DNA from: an uncultured Ruminococcus sp.
GTDB lineage: Bacteria > Bacillota > Clostridia > Oscillospirales > CAG-272
Length of the DNA stretch: 47,231 bases
NCBI GenBank assembly: GCA_905202255.1
Contig: CAJKRH010000010.1
Location: 1-47,231 of the forward strand
Direction of reading: 5' to 3'
Below, piece after piece: positions 31,992 through 40,045 of the stretch. The notes below the pieces were generated by a model. That model was not told where the DNA came from and searched no databases. It saw nothing but the letters and a program-made list of their open reading frames with translations. The translations under genes and the position numbers were made by a program. Position 1 is the first letter of the stretch. The number at the start of each line of letters is the position of its first letter.

Positions 31992-33284
31992 ATGAATTTT
32001 GATATGTTGCATCCTGCCGACCAGATAGTCATGATTATGAACCGTATTTATTACTACGGTATGACAACGACATCCGGCGGCAACCTCTCAATCTGCGATT
32101 CCGACGGCACAGTCTGGATAAGCCCCAGCGGCATAGACAAGGGCAACCTCCGCCGCGAGGATATCATGCAGATAAAGCCCGACGGAACTATAGTCGGTAT
32201 TCACCGCCCCTCTGTGGAATATCCTTTCCACTGTGCCATCTACAAGAAGCGTCCCGACCTGCGTGCAGTGCTTCATGCACATCCGCCGGCACTCGTAGCC
32301 TTCAGCATAGTGCGTAAGATTCCCGATACATCTCTCGTTCCGAATGCGGAAATGCTCTGCGGCGAGGTTTCCATGGCAAAGTACGCTCTCCCGGGAAGCA
32401 AGACGCTGGGCGACAATATCGCAGCTGAATTCGAGCGCGGCATAAACACCGTTATGCTCGAAAACCACGGCGTTGTTATCGGCGCAAAGAGCCTCTTCTC
32501 CGCTTTCATGAGCTTTGAGACGCTCGACTACTGCGCAAGAATCCAGATTAACGCAAGCACTCTCGGACGCAAGGTTCACGGCATCTCCGACAAGTATATG
32601 CAGATTTACAAACAGAAAACCATGCCGAAGATGGATGAGTTCATCCAGACAGAGTACTCCAGCGAGGAGAGACAGGTTCGCCGCGAGATGTGCGACCTTA
32701 TCCACCGCGCTTACGGCAATCAGCTCTTCACAAGCGACCAGGGTACATTCTCCTGCAAGCTCTCCGACGGCTCTTTCATCATCACTCCTTATGCCAAGGA
32801 CAGAAAGTATCTCGAGCCCGAAGACCTTGTTCATGTAAAGAACGGTATGCGCGAGGCAGGCAAGAAGCCCTCCCGTTCGGCTCTGCTCCATGCAAAGCTC
32901 TATGAGAGAGACCCCGATATCAAATCCGTAATCATCGCTCATCCGCCGCACATCATGGCTTTTGCGGTCACTGATGCGGAATTTGATGCGAGACTCATTC
33001 CGGAAAGCTATATAGCACTCAAGACCGTGCGCAAGTATCCTTTCGGCTCGTCCTTCATGCAGCCCGACATGCTTGCTGCGGAAATCTCGATAAAGAACCC
33101 CGTGGTGATAATCGAAAATGACTGCATTATCGCCGCAGGAACTTCCCTTCTCAACGCTTTCGACAGACTCGAGGTTATGGAGTACAGCGCAAAATCGCTG
33201 GTCGAAACAGCCGCTATCGGCGGCGAGGTCGTAAAGATAAACGACGAGGAAGTGAAGGAAATAGAGGTAGCTTTCAACCTTTAA
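31992..33284 (+). CDS. Tandem class II aldolase/adducin protein
   Basis: A 430-residue protein made of two class II aldolase/adducin domains. Domain 1 (1-215) is complete: TTSGGNLSICDSDGTVWISP, HAHPPALVAF and MLENHGVVIG supply the three zinc histidines. Domain 2 (225-430) retains GTFSCKLSDGSFIITP and IAHPPHIMAF but has VIIENDCIIAAG where ENHG should be, so one zinc ligand is lost and it is probably structural. Relatives cleave fuculose-1-P or ribulose-5-P. The substrate is unknown; the neighbouring SIS and PRPP synthetase genes hint at pentose or amino-sugar phosphate. Confidence 0.88.
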   Translation: MNFDMLHPADQIVMIMNRIYYYGMTTTSGGNLSICDSDGTVWISPSGIDKGNLRREDIMQIKPDGTIVGIHRPSVEYPFHCAIYKKRPDLRAVLHAHPPALVAFSIVRKIPDTSLVPNAEMLCGEVSMAKYALPGSKTLGDNIAAEFERGINTVMLENHGVVIGAKSLFSAFMSFETLDYCARIQINASTLGRKVHGISDKYMQIYKQKTMPKMDEFIQTEYSSEERQVRREMCDLIHRAYGNQLFTSDQGTFSCKLSDGSFIITPYAKDRKYLEPEDLVHVKNGMREAGKKPSRSALLHAKLYERDPDIKSVIIAHPPHIMAFAVTDAEFDARLIPESYIALKTVRKYPFGSSFMQPDMLAAEISIKNPVVIIENDCIIAAGTSLLNAFDRLEVMEYSAKSLVETAAIGGEVVKINDEEVKEIEVAFNL

Positions 33285-33345
33285 TTCGTTTTTGCAAAGT
33301 ATAGGAAAACAAATTTATAAATCAAGGAAGGGTACGGTAGGACTT

Positions 33346-34461
33346 ATGAACAGCGAATATTTCGGCGAACTCAGCATTGTTGGAATGAAAGGCACGGAAA
33401 AATTTCTTTCCAATGTAGATTGGTATCTGAAGCAGTGGAGAAAAGACGAGGAAAGGGAGACATTTCTCGTCGATGCGGATTGCCCCCGCTTCGGCACAGG
33501 CGAGGCAAAGGGTATAATCCATGAAACAATGCGAGGTCACGATACCTATATTTTCGTAGATCCGTTCAACTACAGCGTGAAGTACAATATGTACGGCATG
33601 CAGGTTCCCATGAGTCCGGACGACCATTTTCAGGATCTGAAGCGTATCATCTGCGCCATCGGCGGCAAGGCGCGCCGCATATCCGTAATCATGCCGATGC
33701 TCTATGAAGGCAGACAGCACAGAAGAACAGCGAGAGAATCGCTCGACTGCGCCGTCGCTCTCCAGGAGATAGCATACATGGGCGCGACAAATATCATCAC
33801 CTTTGATGCGCACGACCCGAGAGTGCAGAATGCCATCCCGAGAAACGGCTTCGACGATGTCCGCTCCTCCTATCAGATGCTCAAGGCGCTCTCGAGAGAA
33901 TATCCCGATATAACCTTTGACCCGCAAACGACGATGATTGTCGCTCCCGATGAGGGCGCGATGAGCCGCGCGATGTATTTCTCCAGCGTGCTCAATGTGG
34001 AACTCGGTATGTTCTACAAGCGCAGAAACTACAAGGTCATCATCAACGGTATGAACCCAATAGAGGCTCACGAATTCCTCGGAAATTCCGTTGAGGGCAA
34101 GGATATCATCATAGTTGACGATATGATTTCCAGCGGCGAATCCGTGCTCGATATCGCCGAGCAGCTCAAGGAAAAGGGCGCGCGCAGAGTATTTGTTTTC
34201 TCTACATTCGGTCTCTTCTGCAACGGCTGCGCAAAGTTTGACGCGGCATACGAGGCAGGCAAGATAGACAGAATTTTCACCACAAATCTCAACTATCGCC
34301 CCGATGAAATCATCAACCGTCCCTGGTATACGGAAGTAAATATGTGCAAATATGTTTCCTATATCATAGATTCGCTCAACAGAGACCGCTCGATTTCCGA
34401 GCTTCTCAACCCCATAAACAGAATCCATGCGCTCACCGATAAAGTAAGGGCAGGAAAATAA
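33346..34461 (+). CDS. prs: Ribose-phosphate pyrophosphokinase (PRPP synthetase), long form
   Basis: A 371-residue protein that makes PRPP from ribose-5-P and ATP. It is longer than the usual 310-320, matching the extended Clostridia type. The start at MNSEYFGELSIVG is chosen over an upstream in-frame ATG because AAGG-rich sequence precedes both and the upstream 18 residues look non-native; this is uncertain. Motifs: ITFDAHDPRVQNAIP (catalytic, cf. DLHA), and the PRPP loop DIIIVDDMISSGES. Insertions around GRQHRRTARES and the FCNGCAKFDAAYEAGK segment make it distinct from short Prs. It ends at a clear terminator. Confidence 0.9.
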   Translation: MNSEYFGELSIVGMKGTEKFLSNVDWYLKQWRKDEERETFLVDADCPRFGTGEAKGIIHETMRGHDTYIFVDPFNYSVKYNMYGMQVPMSPDDHFQDLKRIICAIGGKARRISVIMPMLYEGRQHRRTARESLDCAVALQEIAYMGATNIITFDAHDPRVQNAIPRNGFDDVRSSYQMLKALSREYPDITFDPQTTMIVAPDEGAMSRAMYFSSVLNVELGMFYKRRNYKVIINGMNPIEAHEFLGNSVEGKDIIIVDDMISSGESVLDIAEQLKEKGARRVFVFSTFGLFCNGCAKFDAAYEAGKIDRIFTTNLNYRPDEIINRPWYTEVNMCKYVSYIIDSLNRDRSISELLNPINRIHALTDKVRAGK

Positions 34462-34481
34462 AAATCAAAGAATAATGCAAT

Positions 34482-34510
34482 AAAAGGCGGAGCCGCAGGC
34501 TCCGCCTTTT
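34482..34510 (+). terminator. Terminator after the PRPP synthetase gene
   Basis: AAAAGGCGGAGCC-GCA-GGCTCCGCCTTTT, a perfect 13-bp stem. Confidence 0.92.
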
Positions 34511-34561
34511 ATGCGTTTCGACGCTTTTCGCAACTTTTGTGCGCTTTGCGGCGAAAAATCA

Positions 34562-34590
34562 TGGACTTTTCCTGCGGTTTACGCTATAAT
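34562..34590 (+). promoter_or_regulatory. Promoter of the glmM-acetyltransferase-glmS operon
   Basis: TGGACT and perfect TATAAT with a 17-base spacer. It gives a leader of about 260 bases, unusually long for a plain mRNA. Confidence 0.55.
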
Positions 34591-34626
34591 ATATCTGTAC
34601 AAAATAATTTTTGCAAAAATAAAAAA

Positions 34627-34672
34627 TTCACAAGCTGTGAAATTTCATTTTCGCACCCTATGGTTGCGAAAA
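34627..34672 (+). promoter_or_regulatory. Two inverted repeats in the glm operon leader
   Basis: TTCACA-AGC-TGTGAA (34627-34641) and TTTTCGCA-N9-TGCGAAAA (34648-34672). Their symmetry and place just downstream of the promoter make them candidate binding sites for the HTH domain of the operon's first protein. The rest of the leader (to 34858) shows nothing recognisable and no glmS ribozyme core. Confidence 0.45.
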
Positions 34673-34858
34673 GTTCCATGCGCTCTTGGTAGCAAATACC
34701 GGAAAAATTGTATATGATATTATTACGCAATTCAAAAAATAAACAGCCGCCGCGAAAACAGTGCATTTTTCTTGTCAGCAGTTATTGAGTTTTTATTATT
34801 TTATTTATTTTGCGCGGTGTGCACATTTTTGTGGTGGCTGAAATCAAAGAGAGGGAAA

Positions 34859-36505
34859 ATGATGACAATAGGCGAAAAAATAGCAAATCTGCGTGCCGCC
34901 GCTCATATTTCGCAGGAGCAGCTCGCAGAGAAGCTTTCTGTCTCCAGACAGTCTGTATCGAAATGGGAGATAAATCAGTCGCTCCCGCAGATAGACAATG
35001 TACTCACGCTCTGCAAGCTTTTCCGCGTGACGGCAGATGCGCTCCTGCGCGATGATGTTTCGCTCTTCGGCGATGTGGCAGGTAAAAAATCCGCCATAAA
35101 TGAAACAGGCGCAAAAAACAAATATTTCGGCACCGACGGCTTCCGCGGCGAAGCCAATGTTACGCTCACATCGGATCAGGCATATAAGGTAGGGCGCTTC
35201 CTCGGCTGGTATTACTCTTCCCCGCTCTCGGGCTTTCATATGCCGAATTACCGCCCGCGCATACTCATAGGCAAGGATACGCGCCGCTCCAGCTACACGC
35301 TCGAATACGCCATAGCCTCGGGAATCACCTCCTCGGGCGCTGACGCGTATATGCTCCATGTGACGACTACGCCGAGCGTTTCCTATGTGACGCGCACGGA
35401 CGAATTTGACTGCGGCATAATGATAACAGCCTCGCACAATCCCTACTATGACAACGGCATAAAGCTGATAAACCGCTACGGCGAAAAGATGGACGACGCC
35501 ACCACGGAATTTGTCGAAGCGTATCTCGACGGCAATATAAAAAAGCTCGGTATAGACGGCGACGATATCCCCTTTGCCCATCGCGACGGCATGGGCAGTA
35601 TAGTGGATTATGTCGCGGGCAGAAACAGATATGTCGGCTATCTCATATCCGTCGCCTCGCATTCATATAAGGATTTGCGCATAGGGCTTGACTGCGCAAA
35701 CGGCGCCTCATGGATGATAGCCAAAGCTGTTTTCGATGCGCTCGGCGCAAAGACATATGTCATCGGCGCCTCGCCCGACGGACTGAATGTGAATGCCGGA
35801 TGCGGCTCTACGCATATCGAAAATCTGATTGAGTTTGTGCGCGAGAATCACCTTGATGCCGGCTTTGCTTTCGACGGCGATGCGGACAGATGCATTGCCG
35901 TAGACGAAAACGGCAGAATAATAGATGGCGACTGCATACTCTACATACTCGGCACGCGCCTGAAATCGCGCGGCACGCTCGACGGCGACACGGTAGTCGC
36001 CACGGTGATGTCAAATTCGGGGCTTTTCAAGGCATTTGAGAGCGCGGGCATAAAATATGAGCTGACCGCCGTAGGCGACAGATTTGTCTACGAATGTATG
36101 CAGAAAAACGGCTACAGGCTCGGCGGCGAGCAATCGGGACATATCATACTGCAGAAATACGCCACCACAGGCGACGGGCTATTGACGGCGATAATGCTGA
36201 CAGAGGAAATGCGCGACAGAAAACTGCCGCTCTCCAAGCTTGCCGAGCCTGTCCGTCTCTATCCGCAGACAGTGAAGAGCATCCGCGTGGCAAGCAAAGA
36301 GCAGACGCTTTCCGACCCGGAGGTAAAGGCGGAATTTGACGCGATAAACAAAGAGATAAACGGCAACGGCAGAGCGCTTCTCCGTGCAAGCGGGACTGAG
36401 CCTGTTGTCCGCATTATGCTCGAATGCGAGAGCGAGGAGCTCTGCGAAAAATACACTGCGCGCCTTCTTGAGGCAATACACAAGAGGGGGTACTGCTGTG
36501 AATAA
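34859..36505 (+). CDS. glmM: XRE helix-turn-helix fused to phosphoglucosamine mutase GlmM
   Basis: A 548-residue fusion. The start is ATG-ATG after GAGAGGG; residues 1-66 are a full Cro/C1 domain (GEKIANLRAAAHISQEQLAE, SVSRQSVSKWEINQSLPQID). A linker of ~20 residues leads to the mutase from ~88: KYFGTDGFRGEAN, phospho-serine Ser192 in MITASHNPYYDNG, metal loop DGDADR (339-344), GlmM-type sugar loop GGEQSGH (422-428) and phosphate loop RASGTEP (509-515). GlmM turns GlcN-6-P into GlcN-1-P. Plain GlmM is ~450 residues. The fused DNA-binding domain suggests that the enzyme senses its substrate and regulates its own operon (inference). The next gene overlaps by 8 bases. Confidence 0.93.
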   Translation: MMTIGEKIANLRAAAHISQEQLAEKLSVSRQSVSKWEINQSLPQIDNVLTLCKLFRVTADALLRDDVSLFGDVAGKKSAINETGAKNKYFGTDGFRGEANVTLTSDQAYKVGRFLGWYYSSPLSGFHMPNYRPRILIGKDTRRSSYTLEYAIASGITSSGADAYMLHVTTTPSVSYVTRTDEFDCGIMITASHNPYYDNGIKLINRYGEKMDDATTEFVEAYLDGNIKKLGIDGDDIPFAHRDGMGSIVDYVAGRNRYVGYLISVASHSYKDLRIGLDCANGASWMIAKAVFDALGAKTYVIGASPDGLNVNAGCGSTHIENLIEFVRENHLDAGFAFDGDADRCIAVDENGRIIDGDCILYILGTRLKSRGTLDGDTVVATVMSNSGLFKAFESAGIKYELTAVGDRFVYECMQKNGYRLGGEQSGHIILQKYATTGDGLLTAIMLTEEMRDRKLPLSKLAEPVRLYPQTVKSIRVASKEQTLSDPEVKAEFDAINKEINGNGRALLRASGTEPVVRIMLECESEELCEKYTARLLEAIHKRGYCCE

Positions 36506-37196
36506 ATGCGTGAAAACCGCAGAGCTTTTCTCCTGCGAGGTACCTTATCTGCACGATTTCTTCTCTGCACACGAGTACCCATGGCAAATGCTCCCCGAGA
36601 TAAAGGAGCTTGCGAAAAAGCTCGTCTCCGAGGGTATCGATGGCTTTACCGAGATAAAGCCGGGCGTGCTTGTCGGAAAGAGCGTGAAGATACACGAGAG
36701 TGCCGTCATCGAGCCGCCCGCCGTGATAGGACACGGATGTGAGGTGCGGGTCGGCGCATATATCCGCGGCAATGTTATAACGGGCGAAAACTGCGTTATC
36801 GGCAATTCAAGCGAGCTGAAAAACTGCATTCTGCTCTCGCGCGTGCAGGTGCCGCATTACAACTATGTCGGCGATTCCGTACTCGGAAACCGTGCGCACA
36901 TGGGTGCAGGCGCGATATGCTCAAATCTGAAATCCGACAAAAGCAATGTCGCCGTCAAGGGCGATGAAATATACGAAACGGGACTGCGCAAATTCGGCGC
37001 GATACTCGGCGATGGCGCGGATATCGGTTGCGGCAGTGTGCTCAATCCCGGCACGGTGATAGGCAGGGAAAGTTCTGTTTATCCGCTCACATCGGTGCGC
37101 GGCGTCATCCCCTGCAGGTGCATAGTGAAATCGTCCTCTGAGATAGTGGTAAGAAGAAATTCCGATAAGGAGGGAAATCGGCAATGTGCGGAATAA
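36498..37196 (+). CDS. Stand-alone GlmU-type acetyltransferase (left-handed beta-helix)
   Basis: A 232-residue hexapeptide-repeat protein. The GTG start overlaps the glmM stop and follows GAGGGGG. The first ~60 residues are a helical cap; residues ~60-215 are LbH repeats (VIGHGCEVRVGAYIRGNVIT). The stretch VPHYNYVGDSVLGNRAHMGA aligns with the acetyltransferase site of GlmU, including its catalytic His and the Asn-Tyr region, and GAGAICSN matches the acetyl-CoA wall. There is no pyrophosphorylase domain, so it would acetylate GlcN-1-P to GlcNAc-1-P and leave UDP transfer to a separate protein. It overlaps glmS by 13 bases. Confidence 0.85.
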   Translation: MNKCVKTAELFSCEVPYLHDFFSAHEYPWQMLPEIKELAKKLVSEGIDGFTEIKPGVLVGKSVKIHESAVIEPPAVIGHGCEVRVGAYIRGNVITGENCVIGNSSELKNCILLSRVQVPHYNYVGDSVLGNRAHMGAGAICSNLKSDKSNVAVKGDEIYETGLRKFGAILGDGADIGCGSVLNPGTVIGRESSVYPLTSVRGVIPCRCIVKSSSEIVVRRNSDKEGNRQCAE

Positions 37197-39016
37197 TTGG
37201 TTATATCGGCAAAAAGGACGCGGAAAAGATTATCATCGAGGGGCTGCACGCGCTTGAATACCGCGGCTATGATTCCGCGGGACTCGCGATAAGAGCGGAT
37301 GACGGAAGCATAATTTCCGTCAGATGCGGCGGCAGAGTAAGCGAACTGGAAGAGAAAGCAACGGTGGCGGGACTCAGCGGAAAGAGCGGTATCGGTCATA
37401 CGCGCTGGGCAACTCACGGCGCGCCGACGGAAGCAAATGCCCATCCGCACAGCTCGCATCATGTCACGGTGGTTCACAACGGCATCATCGACAACTGCCT
37501 TGATATCCGCCGCGCACTTGAAGAGAACGGCTACAGCTTCATAAGCGAAACGGATACGGAATGCATCGCCCATCTCATTGACCGCGAGTATGTTAAGACG
37601 CATGACGCGGCGAAGGCTATCTACAGTGCCTGCTCGCTCCTGCGCGGTTCATATGCGATAGCCGTGATGTTTTCCGATATTCCGGATAAAATATGGGCTA
37701 TCCGCAAGGATAATCCTCTGATTCTCGCTACCGCCGAGGACGGCAGCTATACGGCATCGGATATCCCCGCAATACTGCCGCACAGCAGAGAGATAGTACG
37801 ACCCGAGGAGGGCGAACTTTTCTGCACCACGGCGGAGGGAATATATTCCGTTTCCGGAGACGGCACGATGCAAAAGGCAAAAACAGAGCACTTTGACCTC
37901 GATGTAGGCGCGGCGAAAAAGGATGGCTACGACTACTTCATGCTAAAGGAAATACATGAAGAGCCGGACGCAGTGCGCCGCGTATGTATGCGCAGAATAA
38001 ACGAAGCGGGACTTCCCGATTTCTCTGCGGACGGCATCGGCGACGAACTCTGGAAAAGCATCGACAGCATCCAGATAATCGGTTGCGGCTCGGCAACCCA
38101 TGCGGGCTTTGTCGGCAGGAGCCTGATAGAAAAGCTCGCGGGGATTCCCGTCACGGTAAATACCGCGTCGGAATACAGATACGACCCGCCAGCCACGGTT
38201 GGCAGAACGCTCGCCCTGCCGATATCGCAATCGGGCGAGACGGCGGATACTCTCGCGGGGCTTCGCCTTGCAAAGGCAAACGGGCTCGTCACCGCCTCGA
38301 TAGTCAATGCCGTAGGCAGTGCGGCGGCACGCGAATCCGACTATGTCATGTATACCGGCGCGGGACCCGAGATAGCCGTAGCCACGACGAAAGGCTATAC
38401 GACACAGGTTGCCCTGCTCTGCATGATAGCGATAAAGCTCGCGCTTGTCCGCGGCAGGGCAGATGAGGATTTCGCGCGGAAATTCTGCCGTGATATAGCG
38501 CACGGCGCGCCCGAGGCGATAGCGGATATCATATCAAGGCGGGATGAAATCCGCGATATAGCCAAAAGCATATATACGCATGAGGATATATATTTCATAG
38601 GCAGAGGTCCCGATTACCACGCGGGGCACGAATGCTCGCTCAAGCTGAAAGAGATATCGTATATCCACAGCGAATCATATGCCGCAGGCGAGCTGAAGCA
38701 CGGCACGCTCTCGCTCGTTGAGGAGGGTACGCCCGTGATAGCTCTTGCCACGGGGCAAAGATACTATGACAAGATGACAGGCAATATCCGCGAGGTTCGC
38801 GCAAGAGGCGGATATTCCGTGCTCGTATGCGGCAGGGATTTTCCGGAGCCCGCGTCATATGGGGAGAAGATATTTATGCTTCCCGGTATATCAGAATATT
38901 TCTCGCCGCTTGCCACCGTCGTTTTCTCGCAGATTCTGGCTTATGAAACAGCTATCCTGCGCGGTTGCGATGTGGATCACCCGCGAAATCTCGCAAAATC
39001 CGTGACAGTGGAATAA
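37184..39016 (+). CDS. glmS: Glucosamine-fructose-6-phosphate aminotransferase GlmS
   Basis: A 610-residue enzyme that makes GlcN-6-P from Fru-6-P and glutamine. The glutaminase domain starts MCGIIGYIG with nucleophile Cys2 and has LEYRGYDSAGLAI, GHTRWATHGAPTEANAHPH and HNGIIDN. Two SIS domains follow (IIGCGSATHAGFVGRSL, PISQSGETADTL, GRGPDYHAGHECSLKLKE), and the end is LAKSVTVE. The RBS AAGGAGG lies in the preceding gene. No ribozyme can precede it because genes overlap. It ends the amino-sugar operon. Confidence 0.97.
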   Translation: MCGIIGYIGKKDAEKIIIEGLHALEYRGYDSAGLAIRADDGSIISVRCGGRVSELEEKATVAGLSGKSGIGHTRWATHGAPTEANAHPHSSHHVTVVHNGIIDNCLDIRRALEENGYSFISETDTECIAHLIDREYVKTHDAAKAIYSACSLLRGSYAIAVMFSDIPDKIWAIRKDNPLILATAEDGSYTASDIPAILPHSREIVRPEEGELFCTTAEGIYSVSGDGTMQKAKTEHFDLDVGAAKKDGYDYFMLKEIHEEPDAVRRVCMRRINEAGLPDFSADGIGDELWKSIDSIQIIGCGSATHAGFVGRSLIEKLAGIPVTVNTASEYRYDPPATVGRTLALPISQSGETADTLAGLRLAKANGLVTASIVNAVGSAAARESDYVMYTGAGPEIAVATTKGYTTQVALLCMIAIKLALVRGRADEDFARKFCRDIAHGAPEAIADIISRRDEIRDIAKSIYTHEDIYFIGRGPDYHAGHECSLKLKEISYIHSESYAAGELKHGTLSLVEEGTPVIALATGQRYYDKMTGNIREVRARGGYSVLVCGRDFPEPASYGEKIFMLPGISEYFSPLATVVFSQILAYETAILRGCDVDHPRNLAKSVTVE

Positions 39017-39074
39017 ATCTCCTTTTCGAAAAAATTTACGCCATTCGAATGAGCAAAAGAAGCATTTTTGTTTT

Positions 39075-39210
39075 GCCTTCTCCTGCGGGAGAAGGGGGAC
39101 CGCGATAGCGGTGGATGAGGAGTCAAGACATTTTTTAATACAAATATTGTTACATTAAAAACACCTCATCCGTCAGCCTGCGGCTGCCACCTTCCCCCAC
39201 TGGGGAAGGC
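39075..39210. repeat. MITE-like element, complete copy
   Basis: A 136-bp element with composite inverted ends. Left: the hairpin CCTTCTCC-TGCG-GGAGAAGG, then ACCGC-GATA-GCGGT and GGATGAGG. Right, inverted: CCTTCCCC/GGGGAAGG and GCAGCC/GGCTGC and CCTCATCC. The inner ~45 bases are AT-rich. Elements of this kind are abundant in gut Clostridia, from memory. No coding capacity, so any mobility would be in trans. Confidence 0.8.
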
Positions 39211-39279
39211 TTTCTTTTGCCTCTATTTACGCACATTTGCAAATCCGATTTCAAATATTGACCGTTTTCTTTTTGCATC

Positions 39280-39308
39280 TTGACTTTGCCGCGGCAAGAT
39301 GGTATCAT
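39280..39308 (+). promoter_or_regulatory. Promoter of the hydrolase-DUF4832 pair
   Basis: TTGACT and TATCAT with a 17-base spacer that contains a TTGCCGCGGCAA palindrome, a possible operator. It ends 30 bases before the start codon. Confidence 0.7.
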
Positions 39309-39337
39309 TAGATAAAGTCAGCATACGGAGGATGTAA

Positions 39338-40042
39338 ATGGATATTAAGCTTCACTATACCGAGGACGGCGCGGGGTTTCCGCTCATTCTCCTGCACGGA
39401 AACGGCGAAAGCGGCGAATATTTTCATTTTCAGAAGGAATATTTTTGCCGGTATTTCCGCGTGATAGTGCCAGATACGAGAGGACACGGCGGGAGTCCGC
39501 GCGGAAATGCGCCCTTTACCATAGCTCAGTTTGCACGCGACCTGTATGATTTCATGGAGGAGCAAGGCATAAAAAAGGCGCATATCCTCGGCTTTTCCGA
39601 CGGCGGAAATATCGCCATTGCCTTCGCGCTCGCTTATCCCGAATATGTGGAAAGCCTCATCCTGAACGGTGCCAACATGAATCCGCGCGGAGTGAAACGC
39701 TTTTATCAGATACCGATAGAAATCGGCTATAAGATAGCATCGCGTGCGGCAAAGAAACATCCCGACGCCGTAAAAAATGCCGAGCTTCTCTCGCTTATGG
39801 TAAACGAACCGAATTTTACTTCAGAGGATCTGTCGGAAATAAAGGCAAAAACCCTCGTCATCGCGGGAAGCCGCGATATGATAAAAGCCTCGCACACGCG
39901 GCTCATCGCCGAGAGCATACCGAAAAGCGAGCTTAAAATAATCCGCGGAAATCACTTCATCGCGGAGAAAAACCCGCAGGATTTCAACCGCGCCGCAGCA
40001 GAGTTTCTCGGCGTGCCCACAGGTGAAACGAAAGGAGAATAA
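39338..40042 (+). CDS. Alpha/beta hydrolase
   Basis: A 234-residue single-domain hydrolase. The oxyanion region is LLHGNGESGEYF, the nucleophile elbow GFSDGG (Ser ~89), the acid is in VIAGSRDMI and the base is the His of RGNHFIAE. All triad residues are present. Substrate unknown, probably an ester. RBS GGAGG lies 6 bases before the ATG; the next gene starts 3 bases after its stop. Confidence 0.9.
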   Translation: MDIKLHYTEDGAGFPLILLHGNGESGEYFHFQKEYFCRYFRVIVPDTRGHGGSPRGNAPFTIAQFARDLYDFMEEQGIKKAHILGFSDGGNIAIAFALAYPEYVESLILNGANMNPRGVKRFYQIPIEIGYKIASRAAKKHPDAVKNAELLSLMVNEPNFTSEDLSEIKAKTLVIAGSRDMIKASHTRLIAESIPKSELKIIRGNHFIAEKNPQDFNRAAAEFLGVPTGETKGE

Positions 40043-40045
40043 ATC

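Noticed and set aside
34591..34858. glmS ribozyme or riboswitch in the glm operon leader
   Set aside because: The conserved ribozyme core is not seen and glmS is the third gene with overlapping upstream genes.
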